From Candidatus Omnitrophota bacterium (GTDB lineage Bacteria; Omnitrophota; Gorgyraeia; Gygaellales; Profunditerraquicolaceae), in contig JAKLGJ010000003.1 in the NCBI GenBank assembly GCA_022710715.1, positions 294,558 to 358,557 on the forward strand: a stretch of 64,000 bases of DNA. The letters are read 5' to 3'. The notes under the pieces were generated by a model. It was given only the letters and a program-made list of their open reading frames with translations, was not told the DNA's origin and searched no databases. Position numbers and translations under genes: made by a program. Shown one piece after another: positions 48,734 to 56,781 of this stretch; position 1 is the first letter of the stretch, and every line of letters starts with the position of its first letter.

Positions 48734-50117
48734 GCGCGCGCGGCCTCAAGATATTATTGTAGACGCAGAAAGGGATCAGTCGTCCATCCGTCTGCAGAAC
48801 GTGAATACAGCATTTTTTAGCCCGTTTAAAATCAAAGGTATACGCGTCCATGAACGGCTTGACCATGATCCTGATCACATTGTCCTTCAACTCCTGCAGG
48901 ATATGCGGGCTGAAAGGGATCCCGCATACGCAGGCGAAATCCTTAAGCACATCGGTGGAGTTAAAGGTAGCGGAAGCCGACCAGAGACCTTCCAGAGCTT
49001 TGCGCAGCAGACCGGCGGGACTGGCAATGATCCTGTTGCAAAAATAATCCAGATATTTCTCCACATCGACCTTACGGGTGACCGGCGTAACCCGGCCCCC
49101 TTTAATGAACGCATAGGTCAAACTGCAGCAGGTCGGATGCGGACAGGGCATGGGCACGAAATCCGACACACGGAACAGCCCCTGCGTCTGCGCGTCGATC
49201 GCCTTGACCACATCCGGCAGGGTCAAACGGTCCAGCGGATCGAAAACCAATCCGTCCTGCACGAAGATGATCGGTTGAAAGGTGATCCCCCGGACAAAAC
49301 GGTTTTCCACGCCGAAGCTGATGATCCGGCCGATCTGATCTTCATTAACCCCCCGGGCCAGCGTGGTGACCAGCGTGGTGGGAATATGATATTTCGCCAG
49401 CGCATCGAGCGCCTGCAATTTGAGTTTGAGCACCGCGGCGCCGCCGCGCAGTTTCTGGTAGATCTGCGGCTCGAATCCGTCGAACTGAAAGTACACTTCG
49501 ATATTCGCGTCAGCCAGCTCTTTGACGAATTCCCGATCCTCCACCATTCTCACCCCGTTGGTGTTGAGCATGAGATGCCGGATCCTTTTGGCATGCGCCA
49601 GTTTGATCAGAGAGAACAGCTCGGGATGCAGGGTAGGCTCTCCTCCGCTGATCTGCAACACCTCGGGCCGGCCTTCATAATCGAGATAGCGGTCGAGCAT
49701 GAAATTCGCGGTCTTCAGATCGAGATAGCGCGCCGGCCGGCTGCCGCTGCCGGCGTAGCAGGACGGGCAGGATAAATTGCAATTGTCGGATACTTCCAGC
49801 AAAGCCACGCAGGTATGCTGCTGGTGGTTCGGGCAGATCCCGCAGTCATCCGGGCATCCTTTAGCCGCCTGGGTGGCGAACTGCCGCGGCTTCTTCCCGG
49901 GCTGATCGTGCGCCAGGCTGCGCTGATACATCTGCGCGTCGGAAGAAACCAGCGATTCGAACCTGCCGTGCTGTTCGCACCGCTTCGTCATCAACACCCG
50001 GCCGTCAACCAGCACCAGATCGGCATCCACGGTCTTCTTGCACACCGGACAGATGCTTTGCGTCCGGTCAAGCAACCCGGTCTTCAGGACGTGCGGGGAT
50101 TGCGGGATAGGATTCAT
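48726..50117 (-). CDS. Radical SAM enzyme, Tes/COG1964-like
   Basis: 463 residues from ATG 50117. N-terminal rubredoxin-like knuckle SICPVCKKTVDADLV with later KRCEQHG, then GCPDDCGICPNHQQHTC and the SAM cluster CNLSCPSC (residues 112-119). The C-terminal part has further Cys (MPCPHPTCCSLTYAF, DFACVCGIPF, KRAKKCCIHVL, GRLIPFCVYN) for auxiliary clusters. This is the layout of the tetraether lipid synthase Tes (MJ0619-type) and of bacterial membrane-spanning lipid synthase relatives, which join hydrocarbon chains. Substrate here is unproven. It overlaps the 103-residue membrane protein by four bases. Confidence 0.8.
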   Translation of the reverse strand: MNPIPQSPHVLKTGLLDRTQSICPVCKKTVDADLVLVDGRVLMTKRCEQHGRFESLVSSDAQMYQRSLAHDQPGKKPRQFATQAAKGCPDDCGICPNHQQHTCVALLEVSDNCNLSCPSCYAGSGSRPARYLDLKTANFMLDRYLDYEGRPEVLQISGGEPTLHPELFSLIKLAHAKRIRHLMLNTNGVRMVEDREFVKELADANIEVYFQFDGFEPQIYQKLRGGAAVLKLKLQALDALAKYHIPTTLVTTLARGVNEDQIGRIISFGVENRFVRGITFQPIIFVQDGLVFDPLDRLTLPDVVKAIDAQTQGLFRVSDFVPMPCPHPTCCSLTYAFIKGGRVTPVTRKVDVEKYLDYFCNRIIASPAGLLRKALEGLWSASATFNSTDVLKDFACVCGIPFSPHILQELKDNVIRIMVKPFMDAYTFDFKRAKKCCIHVLQTDGRLIPFCVYNNILRPRAHA

Positions 50118-50425
50118 AATCGAACCATCGAGCAGGTTCCGAATACGATCAGCGGGAACAGAACGATCGCCGCGCCCATCGCGATCGCGATCCCTCTGAT
50201 CACACCTTTCCAGCTCCTGTCTTTGCGCCAGGAGGCAAAAACCAGATACAATGCAATCAGCGCCGCTGCACAAAACAAGGGGATCCCGGCAGGCGACCAG
50301 GAAAAGATCACGATCCCGGCAATCAACGTCACATATCCTCCGGCGCCGACAACGATCAGCCATCCGATGATTTTGAGCAGGAACTTCACGGCATCCCGCC
50401 TGGTATCGCCATTTTCAGAAGACAT
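50114..50425 (-). CDS. Small membrane protein, 103 residues
   Basis: Three predicted helices (FLLKIIGWLIVVGAGGYVTL, AGIPLFCAAALIALYLVFAS, GAAIVLFPLIVFGTCSMVRL) and a basic cytoplasmic loop. ATG 50425; GAAAGGAAGGACAGG lies upstream. No family recognised. The end overlaps the radical SAM start by four bases (ATGA), so it is probably a dedicated partner or membrane anchor of that enzyme. Confidence 0.6.
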   Translation of the reverse strand: MSSENGDTRRDAVKFLLKIIGWLIVVGAGGYVTLIAGIVIFSWSPAGIPLFCAAALIALYLVFASWRKDRSWKGVIRGIAIAMGAAIVLFPLIVFGTCSMVRL

Positions 50426-50450
50426 CCTGTCCTTCCTTTCTTTATGGTCA

Positions 50451-51011
50451 CTAGAACACTCCGGGAATCAACATCCGGATCTTCCTGCAATAAGCGCTGT
50501 ACCCGGGCAGTTCCCGGCGCAACAGCTCTTCTTCTTGGCGCGCCCGCCGGAGATAGATCAGGAATATCAGGGGCAGTGCCGCGGTAATAAGATAGTTCGA
50601 GATCAGCAGCCCTGAACCCGCGATCACCAGCATGATAAAAAAATACATGGGATGCCGGACAAAGCGATACGGACCGCGGGTGACCAGCGTATGACCTTCT
50701 TTTACCGCGGCGGAAACCGCCCAGTTGCGTCTCAAGAATAAAATGGACACCGAATAACCCGCGGTGCCGCAAAGCATCAGGATGAGCCCGGCGCACTGCA
50801 GCCAGGCAACGGCGGGAAAGGTTCCCATTGCCCGGCGATAGGTGAAACAGGCGAAGACGATCAGGTAAGGAAGCGCAACCAGCGCGTTGGTGGTCAGATC
50901 CCCTTTGCGCTTGATCGCGCCGGTAAAAGCGAGGTGAGCGCTCACCGCGACCAACAGCAGAAAGAACCAGCACAACCTGAAAATCGTTTCCGCCAGAGCG
51001 ACCGGGATCAT
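50451..51011 (-). CDS. Isoprenylcysteine carboxyl methyltransferase (ICMT)-like membrane methyltransferase
   Basis: 186 residues with four or five helices. The hallmark SAM-binding stretch is VTRGPYRFVRHPMYFFIMLV near residue 110 (R-H-P-x-Y) followed by RARQEEELLRREL (E-E) and YCRKIRMLIPG, as in ICMT/PEMT family proteins. These methylate lipids, isoprenoid-linked groups or other membrane substrates. It lies four bases after a lipoprotein gene and upstream of the Tes-like gene, which agrees with a lipid role for the cluster. Confidence 0.85.
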   Translation of the reverse strand: MIPVALAETIFRLCWFFLLLVAVSAHLAFTGAIKRKGDLTTNALVALPYLIVFACFTYRRAMGTFPAVAWLQCAGLILMLCGTAGYSVSILFLRRNWAVSAAVKEGHTLVTRGPYRFVRHPMYFFIMLVIAGSGLLISNYLITAALPLIFLIYLRRARQEEELLRRELPGYSAYCRKIRMLIPGVF

Positions 51012-51015
51012 CGAT

Positions 51016-51540
51016 CTACTCTATGCTCTTGAGCATCGGCCATATCAGAGAGTCCATAAAATCCTTTCTATCGTACCAGTAGCCGGTAAACGTGCGTCTC
51101 TGGGCAGCCCGGCCGGTCCCGTAGGTGGTTTCTATTTTCACTCCGTCGACCGTCTCGGTCAGATTCATCGGCAGGACAAAGAACACGAAAAAGATCTGCC
51201 CGTATTTCTTCTTATAGAAAGAAACCTTTATCTTCAGCACAACGCCTGCTTCGGACGGGGAATCCGCGGGGCTGAAACCTTTGATGATGAATCGCTGGTC
51301 GACCTGGACCTTGAACGCCTCATAGAACTGCTTGCGTTGCTTAAGTAACGCCGCGTCCCCGGTAGTGAAACCTTTGCCCTGCACATAGTTGACAAAGTAC
51401 GTTTTCCGGGGAGCATGAATCACCGGCCCCCCATTGTCAACGTTATTTTCAGCGGTAAACGTCAGCCAGGCGCAACCGCTGGCGATGATGTAATATCCGA
51501 CAACCAGAATGATGATCCCCCAAGCCAATCGTCTGAACAC
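51016..51540 (-). CDS. Lipoprotein of unknown function
   Basis: 174 residues from GTG 51540. Signal helix GIIILVVGYYIIASGC with an ASGC lipobox. The mature part is a beta-rich domain (YVQGKGFTTGDAALLKQRKQ, VVLKIKVSFYKKKYGQIFFV, TETVDGVKIETTYG). Two aromatic segments near the C-terminus (GYWYDRKDF). No family recognised. It is followed after four bases by the ICMT-like gene. Confidence 0.6.
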   Translation of the reverse strand: MFRRLAWGIIILVVGYYIIASGCAWLTFTAENNVDNGGPVIHAPRKTYFVNYVQGKGFTTGDAALLKQRKQFYEAFKVQVDQRFIIKGFSPADSPSEAGVVLKIKVSFYKKKYGQIFFVFFVLPMNLTETVDGVKIETTYGTGRAAQRRTFTGYWYDRKDFMDSLIWPMLKSIE

Positions 51541-51556
51541 AGTTCATACCCCCCTG

Positions 51557-51886
51557 TTATCTGCCAAAAAGGCCGAACACCCCTGCGGCGATCGGCGCGA
51601 GCAGACAGCTTCCCACAAGCGCCAGCGGGATGCCGATTAAAAAGATACCTAATCCCAGCCAGATGAGCGGAAATTTAATGCAGACCACGACTATCCCGGC
51701 TATTTCTGCCGCAACAATCGCAAACATGATCACGCCTGCCGGGCGCACTAAGAAGCTCAAAAAAGAATTCAGGATAGCGTTAAAGAGCAGCAGGTCGAAG
51801 GTATAAAGCGCGGGCAGAAGAAGGAACCCGCACGCCACGATAAAGATTTTTTTCGACGCGAGCATATCAAAGAGTTTATTCCTCAT
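51557..51886 (-). CDS. Membrane protein, 109 residues
   Basis: From ATG 51886 (GGGAGCGAAAAG upstream), with three hydrophobic helices (IFIVACGFLLLPALYTFDLL, VIMFAIVAAEIAGIVVVCIK, GLGIFLIGIPLALVGSCLLA). It resembles the adjacent 110-residue protein in composition and size; both may be paralogues. The longer frame to 51943 overlaps that gene and is not needed. Function unknown. Confidence 0.55.
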   Translation of the reverse strand: MRNKLFDMLASKKIFIVACGFLLLPALYTFDLLLFNAILNSFLSFLVRPAGVIMFAIVAAEIAGIVVVCIKFPLIWLGLGIFLIGIPLALVGSCLLAPIAAGVFGLFGR

Positions 51887-52215
51887 CTTTTCGCTCCCAT
51901 GAAATCCACCAGCAGAAAAAAAAGCTGCGGGAACAATAGACACGTGCCCAGGATAACTAACGGGACAGCGACTAAGAACAAACGGACCCCGTGCATGACC
52001 AGGGGGGATTTTTTATCGAGGACAAAAAGCGCCACCGGCTCCGCAATCAGCGCGGCTGTCGCAAAAGCGCCTCCCAATTGTCCCCACCAGGATCGCGAAG
52101 CGAAGAAAAAATTCATCAGACGGACCAATACGAGAAAGCATGGAATACCCAGGAATCCTGCCAGAAAAGCGCAATACTTTTCGAACGTGCTCGCAGCGGG
52201 AACCTCATTTCCCAT
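51883..52215 (-). CDS. Membrane protein, 110 residues
   Basis: From ATG 52215 with GAGGAG eight bases upstream; an ATG at 52221 is too close to the SD. Three hydrophobic helices (FLAGFLGIPCFLVLVRLMNF, ALIAEPVALFVLDK, RLFLVAVPLVILGTCLLFPQ). It overlaps lgt at its start (11 bases) and the 109-residue gene at its end (four bases), so all three are translated from one mRNA. Confidence 0.55.
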   Translation of the reverse strand: MGNEVPAASTFEKYCAFLAGFLGIPCFLVLVRLMNFFFASRSWWGQLGGAFATAALIAEPVALFVLDKKSPLVMHGVRLFLVAVPLVILGTCLLFPQLFFLLVDFMGAKR

Positions 52216-52954
52216 ATGCATTCTCCTCGCGTCTTTTTTCGATCTCCTGCAGGAAATATTCCCCCACCTGGCAAAGCACCGCCAGGCTTATCCATTGCGC
52301 GATGCTCAAGCCCCCCCACCCGCCGACCTGGTCGGCGCGCAGGAATTCGATCATAAACCGGAAAGCCGCGTAGCTGAACAGGAAGATTTTAAAAAGATCC
52401 CCTTCAACCGCGATCCCGGTGCGCAGCTTCCAGATCATCAGAAATAATCCCAGGCTGAATATCGACTCATAGAGTTGCGCGGGATGGCTGGGAATCCCGT
52501 TAAAACTCACCGCCCAGGGCAGATGGCTTTCCAGACCGAAACAACAACCGTTCAGGAAACAGCCGATCCGGCCGATAGCTATACCCAGGGCAACGCCGGG
52601 CGCGAACAGATCGCCGGTGGAACGCCTGAAACCGATGATCCTGCGGGTGATCACCACTCCCAGGTAACCGCCGATCAATCCGCCTACCAGGGTCTTTCCT
52701 CCCAGTTGCGGCAGCAAGATCGCCAGCGGATTTCGAGTAAAGAAGTCCGGGTAAACGAAAAAAGCCGATCCCAGCCGGCTTCCGATCAACGCTCCCAGCA
52801 AAGAACCGAACAACACGTGCAGCACCGGCTCCAGCGGATACTGTTTCCTTTTAGCTTCGAGATAAAATAAAAAAGCCGCTGCCAGGTAAGCAACGGCATT
52901 ACAGATCGAATAGCTCAATATGCGCGTACCGAAAATTGTGATATGCGGGGCCAT
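52205..52954 (-). CDS. lgt: Prolipoprotein diacylglyceryl transferase (Lgt)
   Basis: A 249-residue inner-membrane enzyme that adds diacylglycerol from phosphatidylglycerol to the lipobox Cys. Signature GIAIGRIGCFLNGCCFG near residue 126 (Arg of the GRxxCFLNGC motif), then HPAQLYES near 160 and FRFMIEFLR near 205. HGG of E. coli is replaced by GGKTLVGG. This fits the many lipoproteins in the window. It ends 11 bases into the next gene. Confidence 0.88.
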   Translation of the reverse strand: MAPHITIFGTRILSYSICNAVAYLAAAFLFYLEAKRKQYPLEPVLHVLFGSLLGALIGSRLGSAFFVYPDFFTRNPLAILLPQLGGKTLVGGLIGGYLGVVITRRIIGFRRSTGDLFAPGVALGIAIGRIGCFLNGCCFGLESHLPWAVSFNGIPSHPAQLYESIFSLGLFLMIWKLRTGIAVEGDLFKIFLFSYAAFRFMIEFLRADQVGGWGGLSIAQWISLAVLCQVGEYFLQEIEKRREENAYGK

Positions 52955-52956
52955 AG

Positions 52957-54192
52957 TTAGATTTTACCTGCCGAGTTCTTGACCATAAAGAAAAGCGGAA
53001 TAGCCATAAGTTCCAGGGCTACCGAGACCACGATCAAGGACGGCCGGGAAACGTCATATAAGAAGCCCATCGCCGCGCTGCCGAAAAACATGGCCAGGCC
53101 GTAGCTGGTATTGAAGATCCCGTAGCCGGTACCGCGTTTTTTAAGCGGGGTCAGATCGGCGATCGCGGATTTCATGATGGTTTCGTGCGCGCCCATAACC
53201 ACCCCCCAGAGCAGAACGGCGGTAATGGCAAAAGCTGCGTTGGTAGTAAATCCGAGCACCGGGATGAGAATGGAAAAAACCGGGATCACGATCAACGTGA
53301 ACAAACCGGCTTTCTCATTCTTCATTCTGGTTTTGAGAATATCGTACCCCTTTCCGATAAGCAAAGCGACCACGCCGTCTATCGCCATGGCCACAGCGTA
53401 GAAAAACGGGATCTGGGCGTCCGGCAGCACATTCTGCGCCTTCAAATGATAGCCGATCAAAACGAAGTTCACGAATCCCAGGGTAGCCACAAATGAAAAT
53501 AAGGTATACAACCAGAAAACCGTAGAAAGTTTATCCGGCTCCCTGGGTTTGTTCAGGGCGACTTCGAGTTTGGAGGGATCGGGAACGCGCAAATAGGCGA
53601 TAATGACGCACGCCATCAGCAGGAGAAACGGCAGCCAGAGCAGGCCATAACCTTTCTGGTAATCCGCGACCGTCTTATTCCCCCGTCCCAGCCAGACAAA
53701 GAGCACGGTGAAGATCAAAGGACCGACTGTGGCGCCGATCTGATCCATGGCTTCCTGCAGACCGAAACCGAAACCGGTGCCGACCTGTTTGCTCGCCTGG
53801 GAAACGATAGTGTCTTTGGCCGGGCTGCGGATAGCTTTACCGATGCGCTCGAGCACGATATACACGGCTACCATCTGCCAGATGCCGGTCAAAGACATCA
53901 GGGGAACGGTAATCAACATGCCGTAACCGATAAAAGTGAAAATCCAGTACGCTTTGGTCTTATCGGCAAAATACCCGGATACCAGCCGGATGGCATATCC
54001 CAGGAACTCGCCGATCCCGGCGACCAGACCGACCAGCGCGGCATTGGCGCCGATAGTCTTAAGATACGGGCCGTTGACGCTGCGCGCGCCTTCGTAAATG
54101 ATGTCGCCGAACAGGCTGACCAGGCCGAACATCAGGATCAAATGGATCGCGGACTTTCTTTGCCGTAAAACCTCATCGGTTTGCGTTGCCAT
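52957..54192 (-). CDS. MFS transporter
   Basis: 411 residues from ATG 54192 (GGGAGGCGG upstream), 12 helices. FGDIIYEGARSVNGPYLKTI is a subgroup motif of MFS proteins often annotated as YfcJ-like or Bcr-like; LERIGKAIRSPAKDTIVSQA, between helices 4 and 5, is another. LGFTTNAAFAITAVLLWGVV is a late helix. Substrate unknown. The longer frame to 54282 overlaps the photolyase and DnaA-box palindrome and was rejected. It overlaps the photolyase gene by 20 bases. Confidence 0.9.
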   Translation of the reverse strand: MATQTDEVLRQRKSAIHLILMFGLVSLFGDIIYEGARSVNGPYLKTIGANAALVGLVAGIGEFLGYAIRLVSGYFADKTKAYWIFTFIGYGMLITVPLMSLTGIWQMVAVYIVLERIGKAIRSPAKDTIVSQASKQVGTGFGFGLQEAMDQIGATVGPLIFTVLFVWLGRGNKTVADYQKGYGLLWLPFLLLMACVIIAYLRVPDPSKLEVALNKPREPDKLSTVFWLYTLFSFVATLGFVNFVLIGYHLKAQNVLPDAQIPFFYAVAMAIDGVVALLIGKGYDILKTRMKNEKAGLFTLIVIPVFSILIPVLGFTTNAAFAITAVLLWGVVMGAHETIMKSAIADLTPLKKRGTGYGIFNTSYGLAMFFGSAAMGFLYDVSRPSLIVVSVALELMAIPLFFMVKNSAGKI

Positions 54193-55570
54193 AACCGCCT
54201 CCCGCCCTCGCCCCGCAGTTATCCACAGGGAGTCCCGGACAGCCTGTGAATAACTTGACGTCGAACTTGGCTTTGCATCCATTATAACTCATATAACGGA
54301 TTTTTCCAAGGACTGCCCGCTCTCCCCAGGCCCGGTCATGCACTCCGCCGATAGACCAGGCGATCCCGGCATAACCGTTGGGATCCCGGCCGTCGAGCTC
54401 ATAGCGGTCGTTAAGGTAAATGGCGATACGCTGCGCCTGTTCCGCAGAGCGCGTCCACTCCAGTATTTTCTTGGCCCAGTACATACGCAGATACCCGTGC
54501 ATCTTTCCGGTCAGGCGCATCTGCCGCTGGCAGGCATTCCAGAGCGGATCATGGGTCCGGGCCTGATCGAACTGCTCCTGCGTATAGAGATATTCCCGAT
54601 GATCCCGGCGATGCGCCAGCAGGGTTCGCTTCGCCCAGAGAGGAAATCCCCGCGAAGTATCGTAATCGTCATTGTAGAAACAGAAATTGTCGGATAACGC
54701 CTGCCGGATGATCAATTCCTCCAGAAAAACCTCTTTGGCTTCTTCCGGCGCCCTGGCCCGGCGCACTTCCCGGGCCACTCGCTGCGCTGAAATCTGACCG
54801 AAATGCAGATAGGCGGAAAGCCCGGACTGTCCCTGCAGATTCGGATCATTGCGCGCCTGCGGATACGTCGCCAGGCCTTTCCGGATAAATCCGCTCAATT
54901 TCTGCGCCGCCGCCTTTGCTCCCGGACGCAACCCGGAAACCGGCGCAACCGAGCGGTCAACGGGCAATGATCTCAAGATATTATCCCAGGGAATCTGCGC
55001 CGGCTTCAGGGATACCCCGAACGGATGTTTCTTGAGCTGCGGGAACTCTTCCCAGAATTCCGGCGTCAGTCTCCAGATTTTCGGGCGGATGGTATACGCG
55101 CCGAATTCCTGTTTTGAAGACGCCAGCCTGCAGGGTACGATATTATGCGCGTCGACTTCATAACAGCCTATACCGATCCGGCGCAAAAGCGCCGCTTTCC
55201 AGCGGCGTTTGACGCGTAAAGGATCGAAATCCGTGACCAGGCAGCCGGCTTTCAATTTCGCAAGCAACCGCGGGATCTGCGCGTCAGGTGATCCCTGGAG
55301 CAGGAAAAAAGCAATGTGTTTTGCGTCGAGTTCATCGGCGGTTTCCTGCAATCCCTTGAGCATGAAATCGTAGTGCCGCAGCGTGGCGCCGAGGAATTCC
55401 GGCGCCAGACAGAAAACCACAGCCAGCGGCTGTTTTGTTTCCCGGGCTCTGGTCTGGGCAAACAGTAACGCCCAGTTATCCGCAGCCCGCTGGTCCCGGC
55501 TCATCCAGTACACCACCGGCCCCGGCGCTGTTGACGCATTGTTCAGTTTGAAAACTCTTTGCTGATTCAC
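54173..55570 (-). CDS. Class II deoxyribodipyrimidine photolyase
   Basis: 465 residues, a light-driven FAD enzyme that splits CPD pyrimidine dimers. The class II features are WMSRDQRAADNWALLFAQ, SGLSAYLHFGQISAQRVA, ELIIRQALSDNFCFYN, MHGYLRMYWAKKILEW and the typical C-terminal GGVHDRAWGERAVLGKIRYM then SYNGCKAKFDV. The last 24 residues (TGCPGLPVDNCGAR and on) are translated from a palindromic DnaA-box repeat, not family sequence. GTG 55570 is the start. Light exposure implies a surface-water phase of life. Confidence 0.92.
   Translation of the reverse strand: MNQQRVFKLNNASTAPGPVVYWMSRDQRAADNWALLFAQTRARETKQPLAVVFCLAPEFLGATLRHYDFMLKGLQETADELDAKHIAFFLLQGSPDAQIPRLLAKLKAGCLVTDFDPLRVKRRWKAALLRRIGIGCYEVDAHNIVPCRLASSKQEFGAYTIRPKIWRLTPEFWEEFPQLKKHPFGVSLKPAQIPWDNILRSLPVDRSVAPVSGLRPGAKAAAQKLSGFIRKGLATYPQARNDPNLQGQSGLSAYLHFGQISAQRVAREVRRARAPEEAKEVFLEELIIRQALSDNFCFYNDDYDTSRGFPLWAKRTLLAHRRDHREYLYTQEQFDQARTHDPLWNACQRQMRLTGKMHGYLRMYWAKKILEWTRSAEQAQRIAIYLNDRYELDGRDPNGYAGIAWSIGGVHDRAWGERAVLGKIRYMSYNGCKAKFDVKLFTGCPGLPVDNCGARAGGGYGNANR
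54217..54255. repeat. Palindrome with two inverted DnaA boxes, copy 1
   Basis: AGTTATCCACAGG and its inverted partner CCTGTGAATAACT flank a GTCC/GGAC core. The arms include TTATCCACA (54219-54227) and, inverted, TTATTCACA, both consistent with the DnaA box TTWTNCACA. It is read through as the last codons of the photolyase gene. See copy 2 at 59229-59263. Confidence 0.75.
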
Positions 55571-55594
55571 TCGGCACCCTTGTTCATTCCGGAC

Positions 55595-56419
55595 TCACAA
55601 CGTATACCACGCGCTTTGTTTTTTGAGTATCCCCTCTTTGCGCAGCGTTTTCAGGATACGCTGCGCCCGGGGCTTGGCGGAATCCAGCTTGCGGATCAGG
55701 GATGATTCCGTCATCCGGGACTGCGCTACCAGCAACTTGATGACTCTGCCCCGCAACTGCCGGTCAGAACCGGCGAATTCGCCTTGCGCGGAATAATGCG
55801 CGCTTTTCCGGGAGGGGTTGGCGAACCGCTTTTTTAAAGAAACTCCGTAATCCATCAGCGCGGAATACCAGTGATGCGCGTTTTTCCGGTCCAGAGCCTG
55901 CTCAAGAAGCGGCAGGATCTCGTCATCGCGCACGCAGGAACAATCATTGAAAAAATGATGAATGAAAACGCTGCGTATGTTGGTCTCGATAAAAAGCGCC
56001 GGAAAGTTGAATGCGAACGCGCTGATCGAACTGGCTGTGGCCGGGCCGATACCGGGAAGCGCGTCCAGAGACCGGATATCCCGGGGAACCTTGCCGCGGT
56101 GTTGCGCAATGATCTCCTGCGCGATCCGCTGCAACGCCAGGGCGCGGCGGTTATATCCCATCCCCTGCCAGACTGCCAGCACCCGGCGCAGCGGCGCTTT
56201 AGCCAGTCGCTGTACGGTGGGAAACGCTTTGACGAATTCCCGGTATTTGCCCTGCACCCGGTCTACCTGGGTTTGCTGCAGCATAATCTCGGAAACCAGA
56301 ATTTTGTAGGGATCGCTTGTTCTTCGCCAGGGCAGGTCGCGCCGGTGTTTCCGATAATACGCGTATACGGTTTTCCGGAACCGCGCGATTTGTGTCGGGC
56401 TAAGGTTTTTTTTCGGCAT
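55595..56419 (-). CDS. A/G-specific adenine glycosylase (MutY)-like, lacking Fe-S cluster
   Basis: 274 residues of HhH-GPD fold: DLPWRRTSDPYKILVSEIML then QQTQVDRVQ, helix-hairpin-helix ALPGIGPATASS. Where MutY/EndoIII have the catalytic Asp (LDGNV/VDTHI) this protein has FIETNIRSVF near residues 141-150, i.e. Glu for Asp. The C-terminal C-x6-C-x2-C-x5-C cluster is absent and is replaced by a winged-helix-like domain (RMTESSLIRKLDSAKPRAQR). It should excise adenine opposite 8-oxoG or a related lesion, but activity is not assured. Confidence 0.8.
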   Translation of the reverse strand: MPKKNLSPTQIARFRKTVYAYYRKHRRDLPWRRTSDPYKILVSEIMLQQTQVDRVQGKYREFVKAFPTVQRLAKAPLRRVLAVWQGMGYNRRALALQRIAQEIIAQHRGKVPRDIRSLDALPGIGPATASSISAFAFNFPALFIETNIRSVFIHHFFNDCSCVRDDEILPLLEQALDRKNAHHWYSALMDYGVSLKKRFANPSRKSAHYSAQGEFAGSDRQLRGRVIKLLVAQSRMTESSLIRKLDSAKPRAQRILKTLRKEGILKKQSAWYTL

Positions 56420-56424
56420 GCTGA

Positions 56425-56781
56425 TCAGGTGCTGTCGCGGGTGGCGATAAGATCAACGCCCAGGTTAAGGAAATTGGCGGCTATGGTTTCCCCGGAACGC
56501 ACCGGACGGCGCAACCGCATGGCTCTGACCGCCTGCATCGCGTCTGTTAACCTGGCTTTGGGGATCGGCCGATCGGTGCGCACCGGGAGCATTTTCAAAG
56601 ACAGGCCTTCGCAGACTACCGCCGACGTCAGGATGCGCATCGGGTTCTGAATCTCTTCAACGGCGTATTTTTCGCCTCTGGGACATTTATTGCCGCTGAC
56701 TCTGGTAACCGCGCACCCCTGCCAATCCACGGAAAGAGTGCAGCCGACCGGACATTCTATACACACCAGTTCTTTGGTCAT
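56425..56781 (-). CDS. DUF1667 protein (glycerol-linked)
   Basis: 118 residues from ATG 56781. CIECPVGCTLSVD near the start gives C-x2-C-x3-C and NKCPRGEKYAVEEIQNPMRI is the family signature, with AVVCEGLSLKMLPVRTDRPI. DUF1667 proteins are encoded next to GlpA-like and FAD oxidoreductases in glycerol operons and are thought to form part of the electron-transfer complex, probably through the Cys cluster. It overlaps the preceding gene by four bases. Confidence 0.88.
   Translation of the reverse strand: MTKELVCIECPVGCTLSVDWQGCAVTRVSGNKCPRGEKYAVEEIQNPMRILTSAVVCEGLSLKMLPVRTDRPIPKARLTDAMQAVRAMRLRRPVRSGETIAANFLNLGVDLIATRDST

Noticed and set aside
54249..54282. Upstream extension of the MFS gene (MDAKPSSTSSYSQAVRDSLW)
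   Set aside because: It is a translation of the DnaA-box palindrome on another frame and lacks a start signal; ATG 54192 has a good SD.
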